DNA of 64,000 bases from Leguminivora glycinivorella (GCF_023078275.1 NC_062982.1:1231001-1295000), one strand, 5' to 3'; shown: positions 1 to 48,900, numbered from the stretch's first letter. Program-made: numbers and translations. The notes: generated from the sequence alone by a model not told the origin.

Positions 1-333
1 ACATCGTGTTTTTATGGGTTCCCGTTAACTTTAAGAGAAGGTTCTGTTCTGTAGGTTAACTACACTTAATTTCTCTAAGAAACCAGTGTCTACTAAGTAA
101 GACTTATTCAACAAGTGTATGACTCCTAATAGTATTTATTTTGACATTTTTGACATGTGCCGTCAGATACTTTACACTATCTGTTATGCAAGTTATGTTA
201 TTTATTATGTGTAAAAAAAGAAATAAACATACCTACTTTTTTCGAATTTAACAAAGAGTGATGTACCAGCTGATTCTTTTTAATGCAACTAATACGTGTT
301 AAATTTAACGGAAAACAATAAAAACACGGTGTA
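1..333. mobile_element. Short inverted-repeat element, family A (copy 1, cut by window edge)
   Basis: The right end reads TTTAACGG...CACGGTGTA. The left part (CGTGTTTTTAT...CCGTTAACTTTAAG) is its inverted partner. Two more copies lie at 22419-22877 and 23971-24337, and internal stretches also match. The right end stops 14 bases before the CDKAL1 exon acceptor at 346-347. No coding capacity is seen. Confidence 0.7.
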
Positions 334-347
334 TATTATTTTTCCAG

Positions 348-2320
348 AGTGCCCGGCATGACCATAGCCACAGACATAATCTGCGGCTTCCCCACGGAAA
401 CGGAAGCGGACTTCAAGCACACTATGACGCTATGCCGGAAGTACCGTTTCCCCTCGCTCTTCATTAACCAGTTCTTTCCGAGACCGGGGACGCCGGCTGC
501 TAAGATGGTCAAGGTTTGTTTAGAAATTTATCAATTTTATCATAAAAAAAAGTTCAGACCTACCCTCAAAATCATAATATATTTGAGCAGTTCCCGAATA
601 CTTTGTACATAGCCACGTCAGCAAATTTTAATTGATCCTATTTTGTTACCAACATTTAGTAATATAAGTCGACTTTCGTAAGATATATACAGGATAATGG
701 TTATAATTAAGAAAATATAGATACTAGAGAACCTTAATGACGAAATAAAACTTACTAAAATCTCAATTCATCAGAAAAATCTTGGTAACAAAATAGGAAT
801 AATAAAAACAAATTTAACTTTTTCCTTAATTTTTGTACAAACTTTTAAACTGCTGATCTATACTAATATTATGGGAAAGTGTGGGTGTCTGTTTGTCCGT
901 CTTTCACGGCAAAACGGAGCGACGAATTGACGTGATTTTTAAGTGGAGATAGTTGAAGGGATGGAGAGTGACATGGGCTACTTTTTGTCTCTTTCTAAAC
1001 CCCCACTTCCCTAAAATGGGAGGTGGAAGTTTGTATGGAGTATTCCGGAATTTTTCGAATTTAACACGAGCGATGCCGCGGTCAAAAGCTAGTTATAAAT
1101 AATTGTGGAAGGTATTGAAGTTTAAAGCAGGTCGAAGAGTGATGGATCTTTGCTTCTATATTAGGATAATCTACTAAACTCACAGAGAACCTCCTATAGA
1201 GTAGCAATCTTGTATATTTTGTTCGCGATACGAGTCACCAGTGTTTGGGGTGCGAGGAACGGGCGGGGAATGTGTTAAGCGCGCTGTGATTGGCCGTTTC
1301 AAGGGCGGCCGGCAGTCGCGCCAGATGAAAAGGGACAGAAGTATGACTGTCCCTCTACTGACGCGTAAGTGGCCAATGTAAGTTGACCTATGCCGGCTCT
1401 GAATAAATTATAAATATGACTTATTTGTGGAATGTAATGCCGTCTGTTTTTAAATTTGAGCTTCTTGTTACCTTTCCACACCATTTCACACTACAGGTGG
1501 ACATCTTTAAGGAATCAAAATACCCTTTTCCAATTTTTTAGTGCGAAAAACACGCGCTGCTTTCGGGTCTGTTACTTGGTCGATACTGATCGGGCACGGC
1601 GAGCGCCCGCGCTTATATCAGTGCAAATACTAGGAAGGCTGGCGACCGCGAGTCGTCTTGTAATGGATGTCTATAGGGGTTGGTCTGTGACTAAACTAAA
1701 AGCTATCCATAGACCTGCCGTCCTAGCCAATGAACGACAGAATATTCAAAGCATGGATTTGAAATAAATAAAGATATTTTTGAGTTTGAAAAAAGAATGA
1801 ACGATAGAGTGTCAATGATTTGCTATTGCAACCTGTATGTAGATAAGTTAAAGCGATTCCAAATCTTGTTGTCGACTTTACAACAATATAATAAACATTC
1901 ATTTAATTTCAGGTACCCGGTCAAGAGGTAAAGAAGCGAACAAAGATGCTCTCCGAATTCTTCCGTTCCTACGAGCCGTACGGCCACAAAGTCGGCGAAA
2001 CACAAGAAGTCCTCGTCACCGACATCTCCCACGACAAAAACTACTTTGTGGCCCACAACGAGTTCTACGAACAAGTCTTGGTACCCAAAGAAGAAAAATA
2101 TATGGGGAAAATGTTAACTGTCAAAATCACAGCGGCGACCAAATTCTCTATGATGGGCCAGCCCATAGACAAACCGAAGATGCCCGGTTTGACAGCTCCA
2201 TTAAAAAAAGGAGAGGTCTCCGGACTCTACGGTGAGGAGAAAAAGAAAATGACGTTGCCTTTGCCGATTTTTGTTCTGATATTTGCAGTGCTGTTGAGGG
2301 TGATCTGGTTTTTCTTATAG
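348..2320 (+). CDS. CDKAL1: CDKAL1, tRNA t6A37 methylthiotransferase, last two exons (5' part outside window)
   Basis: CDKAL1 is a radical-SAM enzyme that adds a methylthio group to t6A37 of lysine tRNAs; in animals it is anchored in the ER membrane. Two exons are visible: 348-513 (acceptor TTTCCAG, donor AAG|GTTTGT) and 1913-2320 (acceptor TTTCAG, stop TAG). Phase at the junction is 0. The first exon carries IATDIICGFPTETEADF and FINQFFPRPGTPAAK, typical of the end of the radical-SAM barrel. The last exon carries KKRTK, then a TRAM-domain segment (VLVTDIS...YFVAHNEFYEQVLVP) and ends with a hydrophobic helix (LPIFVLIFAVLLRVIWFFL), the tail anchor. The MTTase domain and Cys cluster lie to the left of the window. 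The 1.4-kb intron holds a Lep1-like repeat and otherwise unassigned sequence. Confidence 0.94.
859..1080 (+). mobile_element. Lep1-like (Helitron-type, tentative) repeat, copy 1
   Basis: Shares with the other copies TACTAATATTAT, GGGAAAGTGTG, CACGGCAAAACGGAGCGA and AGTGGAGATAGTTGAAGGGA. It ends in a GCGA...CCGCG hairpin-like end. Other copies: 4258-4500, 5437-5600, 26801-27046 and 51166-51345. The Helitron assignment rests on recall of Lepidoptera repeats of this form. Confidence 0.65.
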
Positions 2321-2329
2321 TATTTTGTA

Positions 2330-2335
2330 AATAAA
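2330..2335 (+). terminator. CDKAL1 polyadenylation signal
   Basis: AATAAA lies 10 bases after the stop codon and is followed by a T/GT-rich stretch, so the 3' UTR would be very short. Confidence 0.7.
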
Positions 2336-2340
2336 GTTGT

Positions 2341-3248
2341 TTTAAGTATTTTCGTGTTTTATTTATGTCAGAACTCAGAACGATTGTCCACTTAAGAGAC
2401 TATAAATATATAATATGACTATAATGTGATAAATTAGGAATCCACACTCTGGCACAACGATCCTAATTATAAAATAACAATAAGACCCACCTTATTCGTA
2501 GGATAAGGCGAAAAATTATAAATACATTTGCTTTTGCATAGATTTTGAATTTCGTGCTTTTTTCAAACCGAATCGACTATTGCGTATAATGAAACGCATC
2601 CGTTGTGTTATCATGCGTTATGAAACCCTTTTTATTAGTTAACAATAGTTCTCTGTATGAAAATTTAGTGCTTGACCTATATATCATATTTATTTACACA
2701 CAAACAAGTTAAAAAAACTATGTTGTAACTTACATACATATTTTTCTTAAATATAATTAATCCCTGGTGATGCAACGCATGGTGTATGAAAATCAACTTC
2801 ATTTAGGCGTGTCATATATACGGAACGTCACTTGCAGACGTCAAACAAAAATATTACTTGCGTGTCGAACAGGCGTAAATTTTATAAAAATTGATTTTTA
2901 TTTTCAATATCATATTGTGTCAAGCACCGATGGCTGGGAAGCTGAATAAGTTCGAAACCCCCAGTTCTGCTAGCTCGGATAGGTAAAAAGCGTGCTAAGT
3001 TAGTGCAATTGTTTGTTTGAACAGCTGGCCCGTGTCAATAAAAAATCGAATTTCATTAATTTTCAAGTGCTGGTTTTTACTTGCGGTTTTTTTGAAGTGG
3101 AGTGTGTTTTGATAATAACGAGTGTGTCCAGGTTTTAGTTAGAAGCCTGCATCATAACCTCTGCGAGCGTGCATTGTGGTTTTTATTTTTAGACTTTTAT
3201 TTAGTTCGTTGGCAGCGGAGTTGTAGGCACGTGTTTGGTGCTGACGCG
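2341..3248. other. CDKAL1-UCKL1 intergenic spacer and UCKL1 5' UTR/promoter region
   Basis: AT-rich DNA with no credible ORF. The last 150 bases before the ATG at 3249 are likely UCKL1 5' UTR. No TATA box or initiator stands out clearly. Both genes are on the plus strand, about 0.9 kb apart. Confidence 0.5.
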
Positions 3249-38441
<35,193 letters not shown>

Positions 38442-41390
38442 ACACTGCCCGCGTAAGGCTGATTTACTGTATGTAGAACCATAGGCAATACTTAACCTTT
38501 GGTACAGTTACCGGCAATAACATTGGACAAAAATACTGCATAAATATCTGACTCGCTCTTATATAAACGGCCAACCAAATCTTAGCACTAAGAAAGTCGC
38601 GAAGTTTAAATTTTCTATGGGAAATTAAACCTTCGCCCCTATATTTTTAATTAATGTTGAAGTATTATGATGGTTCATCAATGATTCCGCCAACGTCAAG
38701 GCTTGCCAGCAAGTCACATACAGTTCCGCGTTTGTTCAATACGCACCGACTAACTATGGATGGAGCAAACGCGGCAATGGTATTTGTGACAGCACCTTTA
38801 GGACATGTTTAGCTAGGCTGTTAATTGTTTAAGTAAATAAATGCTCAGTCGTTGAGAACCGGTTAATAAAGAATCCTTTAGGAAGGAACGCGTTTTATGA
38901 AGAGGATTGGCCGCTGAGCTCTATAATATACATAATTTGCCGCCTTTTGCGCGAAGGCCTTTGGTGCCTTTTTTGATCCCATCCTAGTCGCCAATGATTT
39001 GGATTAACAACGTCTACGTCTATAGCTCTAGAAATACGATTGTCAGATGTTTCTGCTTTCTTTTTATGCGATGTTTCCTTTTTGTGCGATGTTGCTGGTC
39101 ACTGTGTTTATGGCGGTCCCACATTTTGCCACTAGCAAAGTCGGTGTAGAGTTAGCACGGACTGAATCTAGTACTGTCGCGTTAGCAAAATATATGAACA
39201 CGAATTATCTGCCTGCCTGTTGTAACGTATGGTCATACTGTATAAGACCGATATTACACTATCATAGAATTATGATCATAGAATAGACAACATGCCGTCC
39301 TTTTTTTTCACGTTGGAGTAAAAGGGAGGCATGACCTATGATAATAGATATATGTTAATGTAATATCAGGCTTAAGACGATTCTAAAATTATACACAACG
39401 GCTTTTTGACTACGGACTAGAGCTAAGTGTAAGTTATTACCATAGATGGTAAACTTTTGTCCTTAGCATTAAGAATTGTCTTTTATATAGAACATAATTT
39501 ATGTCTATTCGTATTTATGAAATTTCGATCAAAAATATTACTGATGAATTTGAATTCATTTAGGGCCAGTTGCATCAACCATAGTTAACAGACACGCCAA
39601 CTTGACGCAGTAGAGTCTATGGAAACACCGATAAAAAAAAACAATGAACTCTAAATTTTGTAACATGGTTTGGTGCAACCGACTCTTAATCGCATGTTGC
39701 CCCTATTGATTTATTTATTAATAATAAAAAATATCATGAAATTTTCTTAGTTCTATTTGGCAATGATGAAGATATTACTTTGTCTCAAGATGAGAGTCTT
39801 AAGTCGAGATTTCTTTGAGACATGTGGGATTATGTTGTGCCTTGAAGCAAATTAATGAAATATTTATGATAGGCAAATTTAAAGTAGACTGCTTTGACCT
39901 TAATTTAATGACTTGTTTTTATTTTAAGAATAATCGGTCTGGAATATCTGTCTTTTTTAAGACACTAATAAACTGATATATTATATTAAATTTAAAAATG
40001 CTTCAACTATTTTGCGATGTCCTTTTAATAGGACATCCAGGTGATTATTTTTTGTCATCGAATATTTACTTTTATGTAGTCGTCATTTTGCTATGGAAGT
40101 CTATGTTTTGGAACTATTAATTGAAATGTAACATGAAATATAATAATGATAGTTCGATTTTTTACTATATCCCATGTGGGTTTTTTTTTTCAAAACTATC
40201 AGACGACTTAGAATCTAGTCCAATATGTTACTTAATATTTATAAGATCTCTTGATTATTTATTTATTTCGTGTGCAATCGGAAAAGTACTTAAAACTAAA
40301 TAAAAAAGTCAAAATGAAATGCAGATGTAGTACAAACTAGTTACTTAATTTATTTAATATTATTTAATAATGAAGTCACAAACTGATGAAGTGAAATAAA
40401 CCAAAGAATTGGTTGTTCCTAAATAGATAAATGTAAATGATAACACCGCTATATTTAGTAACTAACCTGAATAATAAACTAAAAGATTGAAACCAAAAAA
40501 TAACACAAACTTCCATAGTAACTTGTCGCAACAGAAAACTAACTAAATATCGAAATAAGTATCTAGTGAATATTGAACTTTGACATTTAAGTTGATTACG
40601 GTTCTGACTATTTTACTTTTAGCAAATTTTAAAATTGAATCCAATCAAATATTTCACTAAGTCCCGGTGTCCTTTTAAAAGGACAAATGTTTTTATACAT
40701 TTCGTTTAATTTTTTTTTAATGAAAAAGGGAAGGTCCAAAAAGTATGTGAAATAATACACCTATTATGTGGTCTCCCTAAAGTTTCATACGCATTAAATA
40801 TTTATAATTTCAAATAAATTTTAAAATATTTTTGAACGCAAAATAAAAACAATTTGCGGTGCTTATAATATACTTAAAATAGAGTAGTCAACTTCTTTCG
40901 TGTACTTCCAGTTTTATACTTCTTATGATTTACTTGTACTTTTGTATTTCAATATACGCAATGCATTGCGATAAAATTGACTGCGAACCGGAATGTCAAT
41001 TGTATATTAAAAAAAAATTGTTATTGTGAAGTGTATTAAATTGAATATGCACAAAAAATTTAATTCCATAGGGGACAATGAAATCCCATATAATAATTCC
41101 ACGTACTGCCACGATTTTATATATTTGTACTTTCAGTATTATATTATATTTTAAACGCTTACGTTTGCCAGTTCCTGTATTTATATATTATTTGGTATAA
41201 TACTATTTGATATTATATTTATTTTGAATATTAATAAACATGTAAGGTTATTTGCGTCCTGCCCGTCTGTTCGTTGCACGGTCCAAATAAAATGTCCTTT
41301 GTAGAGGACAGTATGTTACAAAATTGTATTTTCAATTCAGGTTTTTTTTTCAGTGCATATGGTTTTTTGGCCCCGCACTAGTTTGAAAAG
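38442..41390 (+). other. UCKL1 3' UTR and downstream spacer
   Basis: AATAAA-type signals occur at about 38837 and 38868, and several further on. A repeat shared with 48470-48540 and 50555-50720 occupies 38565-38930. A short element fragment (GGGCCAGTTGCATCAACCAT) is at 39563. The palindromes GTCCTTTTAATAGGAC (40019) and GTCCTTTTAAAAGGAC (40669) occur here. No further gene is seen. Confidence 0.5.
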
Positions 41391-41429
41391 TAGTACATTT
41401 CTTGTCACGTGGAAACTTCAAAGAGCTAT

Positions 41430-41575
41430 ATGTACTGAAAAATGTCATACGATACACGAGCAAAGAGGGAATTCGTAACTCGTGTCGATTTAAAACACTC
41501 CCTTCGGTCGTGTTAATTTATCGCCACTCGATTCGATTTTTCTCTTTTCCGCACTTGTATCGTAATGTACTATTT
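41430..41575 (+). repeat. Interspersed repeat R6 (copy 2)
   Basis: TCATACGATACACGAGC, GGAATTCGTAACTCGTGTCG, CTCCCTTCGGTCGTGTT, TTCCGCACTTGTATCGTAA. Confidence 0.65.
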
Positions 41576-42024
41576 TATTGCGGACGACAGTGACACTGGT
41601 TGTAAACTTTGTATGATTTCTCAACGCTTAATTATGAATATGCTTATTTTTTAGGGATTCTTCTTGTTAGTGTACGCTGAAGCGTATTTCTATTAAAAAA
41701 TAATGCACAGTGTGTATAGCGTCGCGAACTAAGTGTTAAAACTTACAGTAAAATATTTAAAAATACTGCCAGTATTTTCTAAATTAACTTGATAATGAGA
41801 TGAAAATCTCTTCTAAAACTGTTTTTTTTTTCACTGAAATTCGCGAGATTTTAATCGAATCGAGGCTTGCCTCTGCACAAGTACTTGAATAAGTCTGTGT
41901 AAATAAATAATGTGAAAAATCCAAAAAAATATATGTAAATCAAAAGTGAGAGTAAATCCACTGAATTATAAGTGTACCTGTTTTTATTCAATAACCTTAA
42001 CCCTCTGTCTGTATCTTGAAGCGC

Positions 42025-42165
42025 TGGTAGCCTGGCGGTAAGTACGTGCGACTTTCGTTCCGGAGGTCACGGATTCGAACCCCGGCTCGCACCAATGAGT
42101 TCGGAATTTATGTGCGAAATGTCATTTGATATTTGCCATTTGCTTTTCGATGGAGATTCAAGATT
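42025..42165 (+). mobile_element. tRNA-derived SINE head
   Basis: GCGCTGGTAGCCTGGCGGTA is A-box-like, and GGATTCGAACCCCGG is a B-box, 55 bases apart or less. A lepidopteran SINE body follows (ATGTCATTTGATATTTGCCA). It is not a functional tRNA: no acceptor pairing is evident. Confidence 0.65.
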
Positions 42166-42239
42166 CATGATTCAATAGTTTATTCATGGTAAACACATAA
42201 TTATCTACATAAATTTTACAATTAATATTAAATAAAAAA

Positions 42240-44260
42240 AAAATAAAAATCATTTATTTCGGACCACAAAATCCATACAAGGTTAATACTTAAACCTAAT
42301 ATATTCATATTCATATTCATATTCATATATTTATTCATAATAGTTCATATTATATGTCACATACATTTTAAATACAATTATTTGCAGAATTGATATTCGT
42401 AACATTAAAATATTTTACATACTTATTCTAATCTTAGGTACTTATTTGGTACTCTATAAACTCCTTAAAGCTGTAAAAAGTGTGCTCGATAAGCCATCGA
42501 TAATACTACCACTATGTTAATTTCCTTAGTGCCTAATTACTATACATATACTATTTTTCAAAATTGGCTAGGGAGAGGTGCAGGTTCGACCAGTGTTGCA
42601 TATAGCGACTATCAAGCCGGCCCGCTATCGCACCCAGGATACCGTTGCTGCTGCCAAACACTCTGCTACGCGTTGCTGCGGCACGCTTTCTTAATGTGGC
42701 ATAGAAACCGTCTACTTGAGCGTCCGCAAACATACCAGACGCGCTACAGAAGCGTGGCAGCCGCAACAGCACCCTGAAGGCGTTGTTATACTGGACCCGT
42801 AGAGCACTGATCGAGCTTTGCGAATAGTTAGCCCATAGGCTGCAAGTATACAGAGAAGTACAATAGGCTCTAAAAAGCGTTATTTTCACCTGCGCTGTGC
42901 ATCCTCTGAACCTATGTGCTATCATATTCGCCCTTATCGCCAGCGCCCTACGCTCCCTATCTATGTCTGCGTCATCACGCAGATTTTCATTTACAATATG
43001 GCCAAGATACTTGACACAAGTCACTCTTTTAAGGGGTGTCCCATTCAGATACAATGGTGGTACAAAAGATGGACATTTTGACCCTGATTTAAAAACCATA
43101 AGTTCACTCTTGAGAGCATTATATTTGAGGCCATGATTACAAGCATATCTCTCACATACTTTAAGCAACATTTCAAGTCCACAAGGCGAGGGACTGAGCA
43201 ACACCATGTCGTCCGCATAACTAATATTATTCATACAGACACCACTTATATGACAGCCGACATGCATGCTGCTCAGTTCCTCGATGAGCGCGTTGACGTA
43301 CAGGTTGAAGAGCTTCGGAGATGATCTCCCGCCCTGTCTCACTCCGCACTCCAACCTGTACTCCTCCGACACTTCCTTGCCCCATCGGACAACATTAACT
43401 TGAGACAAGTACCAACTCCTAAGTATATGCAGGATGTCCTTCGGGACCCCGGACGTTTCTAACTTGGCCCACAGTAGATTGTAATTAACAAGATCAAACG
43501 CTTTGGAGAGGTCCAGGAAACATGCATATACAGGCGTCTTCCTATTGGTATAATATTCAACGGTGTGCTTGAGGCTAGGCTAAGTATTGCGCTTTCAGTA
43601 GATAGTTTGGGTCGAAAACCAAACTGCGCATCACTGATCTGTATGTATCTATCTAACTCAGCATCGAGCACCGCATCAAACACCTTAGCCACGGCCGTTG
43701 CTAGAGAAATGGGCCTATAGTTGGCCAACTTAGCTATATCGCCTGTTTTATTTTTTACAATGGGAACAACCACAGTGCGAATCATATCAGGTGGTAGGTA
43801 AGCATGGCTGATACATAGTGAAAAGAGCATTGCAAGGACCCTGGGCAGATGGGGCCCGGCATGTTGCAGGTGCTCAATGCTAAGCCCATCGTGCCCAGGG
43901 GACTTGCCGCCCTTCATATTCTGAATTATTTTAGTTATTTGATTTGCAGTAATTTTAGTCGTACACACAAACCCATGTGCCCTAACCACCTCACTGCTGA
44001 TCTCAGTACTAAGGGCAGACTTGACAGAAAAATGATTCTTAAACAAATTAGCTATATTAACAGGATTGGTCTCATTATCAATACTCACAGAGAGCCCAGG
44101 CCTGTGATTTAATCTGTTTGTACCTTTCCAAAAGTTGCGAAAATCATTTTTACCATGAAAAGAGGCCAGCCGGTCCATTTTAATTTGGTCCTGATGTTGC
44201 TGGCACCATTTTAATCTGGCTTTAAAAACTTTGCGACTTACAGACATGGAATCATACAAC
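42240..44260 (-). mobile_element. Decayed non-LTR retrotransposon (RT domain), copy 1
   Basis: Minus strand. 44259-43459 carries the front of the RT: GGKSPGHDGLSIEHLQHAG, VVVPIVKNKTGDIAKLANYR and PISLATAVAKV, then ISDAQFGFRPKLSTE. 43408-42551 carries LECGVRQGGRSSPKLFNLYV and the catalytic SYADDMVLL, then a KYLGH motif. Frame changes between about 43590 and 43410 break the protein. Same family as the plus-strand copy at 59542-61764. Confidence 0.9.
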
Positions 44261-44279
44261 TGACCCGAACGGGGTTTCC

Positions 44280-44575
44280 CGCTAGCTACCCATATTTGAA
44301 TATTAAAAAATGTATGACGGGTTTACCACGCAATGGTCCGGCCTCAGCATAGATGCTGACCCAGGGCTCAGCGCTGATCTTCCGGCGGAAAACATCGTGA
44401 GGAAACCGGACTAATTCCAATAAGGTCTAGTTTACCCTTCGGCTTGGAAGGTCAGATGGCAGTCGCTTCCGTAAAACTAGTGCCTGCACCAAATCTTAGG
44501 ATTAGTTGTCAAAGCGGACACCAGGCTCCCATGAGCCGTGGCAAAATGCCAGGATAACGCAAGGAGGATGATGTT
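44280..44575 (-). repeat. Interspersed repeat R4 (copy 2)
   Basis: CTCAGCATAGATGCTGACCC...ATCTTCCGGCGGAAAACATC...GAGCCGTGGCAAAATGCCAG...ACGCAAGGAGGATGATG; inverted match to 4080-4225. Confidence 0.6.
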
Positions 44576-44599
44576 GAACCCTCTGTCTGTATCTTAAGG

Positions 44600-45990
44600 T
44601 ATTTAAATAAATGTAAATAAATTCTTCCTTCAAAAGGCTCCTTAATCTCCTTATGCCAGTAAAGGGAAAATTAAAACTTTATTACGCGACCAAATAAGAA
44701 GGTTATAGATAGATCGCTCAGTGACAGATCGGCTTGGTTTTTGTATTTTGGTTGGTTAATCGACAAATGTTGTAACTACACGAAAATGTACAGATTATTT
44801 GTCTAAGGTACAGCGGCCACAGCGGGGCTAATCTCGACTGGGGGGCAAATGTAACTGGTCCATGTTTTACAATGTTTGCATTATTAAATAGAGTGTCCAC
44901 CGGTTAGCGGTAGGCGTGTTCAGTGGATACATGTAGAACTCAACATCATAGTGTAATAATGGGAAAAATGGATCAGTTACAATTGCCTCCCAGTCGAGAT
45001 TTGTCCCGCTGTACCTTACATCCTTTTAAATACCTAAAACACAGGTAGCTACAGAAAAACGAAAAGGTCCGTCATTGGAGATAAATAAATAAACTTTATT
45101 TCCGATTTTCATAACATAATATTCATCTTATAGTGGTTGATTCAATTCTTAAGTATTTCGATGGTATAGTTTTATTTGTAGGTATTAGTACAATACTGTC
45201 AACTTACAGTATTCTTCAATTATGGCACTTGAAACATTCCAGATATATTTTATCCCAAATATTGAGTGCTATTCTATATTTCTGACATTTTATTTTATCA
45301 AATCCATTACATATTCTTTCAATACCTTTCACACAACTACCCTTCACCTCTACCAAACGCAATCCAAACTACTAAAACACCACTAAAACATCTATCTCCA
45401 TCCCTATCGCTCTTGAAGGTTGATGTATTGGAGTGAAAGAGACGACACTATTTGTAATCAGATGTGGTCGCAAGTATCGAGGTATCGCTGGAATACCACT
45501 TCGAAGTGCTCGCATTTTGACGTCGGCTCGTGCTGATTTTGAGTTTTTCTGTAATTGGAATAGAACTGGTTATTGGTTGACTAATACAGAAAAAAATTAA
45601 AATGTGTCCACGTTATGTCGCAAACAAAATTTTTCATATAGGCAAGTTAGTGTTAGGTTAGATAGTGCCTAATATAAAGTCCTAAATTGCTCAATAATTA
45701 AAATCCGTAACCTTACAAAAAAATTGTACAATTACCTGCTTACAAAGTCAAGATAATTTGATTTTTTATATAAATAGGAAAGAAAATTCAATTTCAAAAG
45801 CTAAAAATTGCGCTTAGTTTTACAAGAATTAAATAAGCTCCGATGTCCTTTTTTTAGGACAAAGTATAGATAAGGGTAGAAACTAAGCATCCCAGATTCC
45901 TGAGTATTTCAAATAGGATAGATAACTTACTTCTAAGACATGTATCATTTACTAAAATCTTTTAAGTAGGAGGTAAAGAGAGAGACGCAC
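44600..45990. other. Spacer downstream of the isomerase-like gene, no gene seen
   Basis: AT-rich DNA with scattered retroposon tails (AATAAATAAACTTTATTTCC at 45086). A GTCC...GGAC palindrome relative lies at 45847. If the isomerase-like gene has one more exon it should lie here, but I could not find a convincing one. Confidence 0.4.
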
Positions 45991-48900
45991 TTACTTATTG
46001 TGCTCCTCGCACTCTTCCATAGACACGTCACCGCTGGCGAGACGGGAACCCAACCCGCTGTGGTAACTCACGTAACGTTGCTGAAAAAAGAACATGTCCA
46101 TGCAAGTCCGTTCCGTTCCTTCAGTGTAACTGTAAAGGTAAGTCCCTAAAATATCCAGTAGTTGGAGTACACTTTTGGAGGGATTTTTCCGCAAAACGAC
46201 AAACATTGTGCCTTGTGCCTTTATACGTAAGAACGTTAAAATTAAGATCTTTTTGTGGGACTTAAGTAATAGGTGAAAATCGATGGAGGAGGCCTTCACC
46301 CAAAAATGGTAAAAAATCACAATTTCGAGGGTTTACTGGTGAAACCCGATAAGTTGGGCAAACGTGTTTTTTGAAATTCGAACTATGTGCAATTTCCACA
46401 ATGTTGTCATTTCAAGGACAGATTATCTCGATTTATCGGGTTTCGCCCACAGACCACCCAACTGTAAACCCTCGAATTTATATTATGTAACTGATTAGTA
46501 CGTGTCGTAAGTACGTGTACCTACTTAGAATTTTTTATTTATTTAGGTAAGTAAAAACGCGGCAGCCCACTAACATCCCAGCTCCTCTAAGGGTCCCCCC
46601 ACATCTAGCGTCTAGCGAGCGTCGCGTCGGGCCAACTGTATGGAAAAAGACGCCGCGTCGACGTCGCGTCGACACGGCGTCAGGCTTTGCCCATACAGTT
46701 GGCCCGACGCGACGCTCGCGAAACGCTAGATGTGGCCACCCTAAGAAACCCAGCAATGTCTTCCGCGATAAGTGACAATCGTTGACACTGCGGGGCGATA
46801 GAAACGAAGTATGGCTCTGTCGCGCGATTACAGAACACCGTTATAGAGCTAGCTCCGCTGATAAAGTTGGTTCACCAGATTATAGCTGAGACTTGCTTTC
46901 AATGGTATTGGAAGCAGGTCTCCGCGTTCTCGTTAGCGCGTTCGTAAAGCAGTATCTCTACTAAGTATTAGTAGTTATCTAGACAATCTGGTCTGGTCAT
47001 GTTTAGACAAAACCTGCTCTCCAACGATATTGGAAGCGAGTCTGAGCGCTCTCGCTAGAGCCAGAGAGTCTACAAATCTCATGTCGTAGTCTGCGGTCTT
47101 CTACTGTTATTACCTGGACATGTTTAGAGAAAACTTGCTCTCCAACGATGTTGGCAGCAAGTCTTAGCGCTCTCGCTAGAGCGTCTACGTATCTCATGTA
47201 GAGTGTCACGATGCCTCTTATGTCTGTTGCGCGGCGGTAGAGTTTCAGGTTGACGCCGCCTGGGGGCGCTGTGCCCTGGAAAATTAACCCTTAAATGCAT
47301 GATTTTTTTCTTTTAACTAGAAATTAATAATGTGATAGACAATGGTTTTTCTGACTCTAGGAAAAATAATAAAAAAATATTTAACATCGATTTTAATACT
47401 AAATCAGTGTTAGAAGTAAAATAGGCTAAATCTTACTTATATAAATATATAATTACTAGTAAAATTTATAAGAAAACTTTTACTACTATTAAAAAGGTAC
47501 ACTATTTGAGAAACCCCTATGATAAAATGATTAAACATAAAATAGTTACTAACTCTGAAAAAATCTGCCTGAATCATGTAGGTTACTAAAAATCACCATC
47601 ATCCAGTTTTTTCACACTTTTCCGCCATTTTTTCTTAAATGGTTGGAAATAATGTTTTTATTTAGTAATTGAGATGTAGGATCTAAGAAAAATAAATAAA
47701 AAAGTCCAGCTTAAATTTTGGCTATAAACTAGCCAAAATACATACATACATTAATAAATACATACATACATACAAAATATACAAAATATACATACATTGT
47801 AGCCAAATGGCAACAATATGCATTTAAGGGTTAACAAGTAAAAACTTAGTGGTAGAAATGAACCACAGTCACAAGTCAGGTCGATATTTACTTAAAAACG
47901 TCGTACGATACTCGATGAAATTCGTAACTCGTGTCTACTTAAACCACTGCCTTTATCGACACTCGTTTCGAACTTCCTGTTTTCAGCACTTGTATCCATA
48001 TTCCCCATATGTACCTATGTAAATAAAATTGAAGATGGGACTTAATCGCCTAAACACTGTTTTCAATAGATATAAGTTTAGTTTATATAAGTTTAGTTTT
48101 ATGATATAAACTTAGGTTTATATCATAAAACTTATTTCTCACCTGGTCTACAATGGATTTCATCATCAAAGTTAGTTTTTTGCTGTTGTACGGATCAAAA
48201 TCGTTCGTTAGTGTTACTCCCCCCAACATGTTGTACCTAAAATAAAACAATGCAACATTTAGACATTTCAAAATCGATACAACAATGAATTTAATGGAAG
48301 AGCACTATTGTTATTATTACTTGTTGTTTTTACTAATTATTATTATACATACAACATACATACAATCACGCCTGTATCCCATAAAGGGGTAGGCAGAGCA
48401 CATAATTATTATTATGTCTATGCCAAATCAAAATTTTCTATTCTATTCTTGTTTATTCCTAAACCCTGATGTTGGCAGAATCATCAACGAGCCATAATAC
48501 TTAAAAATTGATTGAAAATCAGGGGCAAAGGTTTAATTCCCATTTTTTGGTTGAAGTCTGTAGGTATTTCTAATTAAACTTAAAAGATTTATTTTATTTA
48601 AAAGTACATCCACATCATATTTTCACCGACGTTTCGGCTGGGTACAAAATTAATTGAGATAAACCAATATTAGTTATTATAAAAAAAAATCGTATAGGTA
48701 CTCACACATTAGCCATATACATATGATGTCCAGGCGGCGAGCACACCTTATAATACCTCTCCAGGTTGTAACTCTTCAAGAAGTACAGACAACTTGTTAC
48801 GTCCCACATGTAGTTGTGCACTCTCTCGTCTCGCATTTGCACTCTATTTCGTTTGTTTGTCATAGTAGCTGTAAAGAAGATAGAATTAGAAATATACTAA

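Noticed and set aside
42025..42100. Possible functional tRNA gene
   Set aside because: A-box and B-box are present but no cloverleaf or acceptor stem pairs; the lepidopteran SINE body follows directly.
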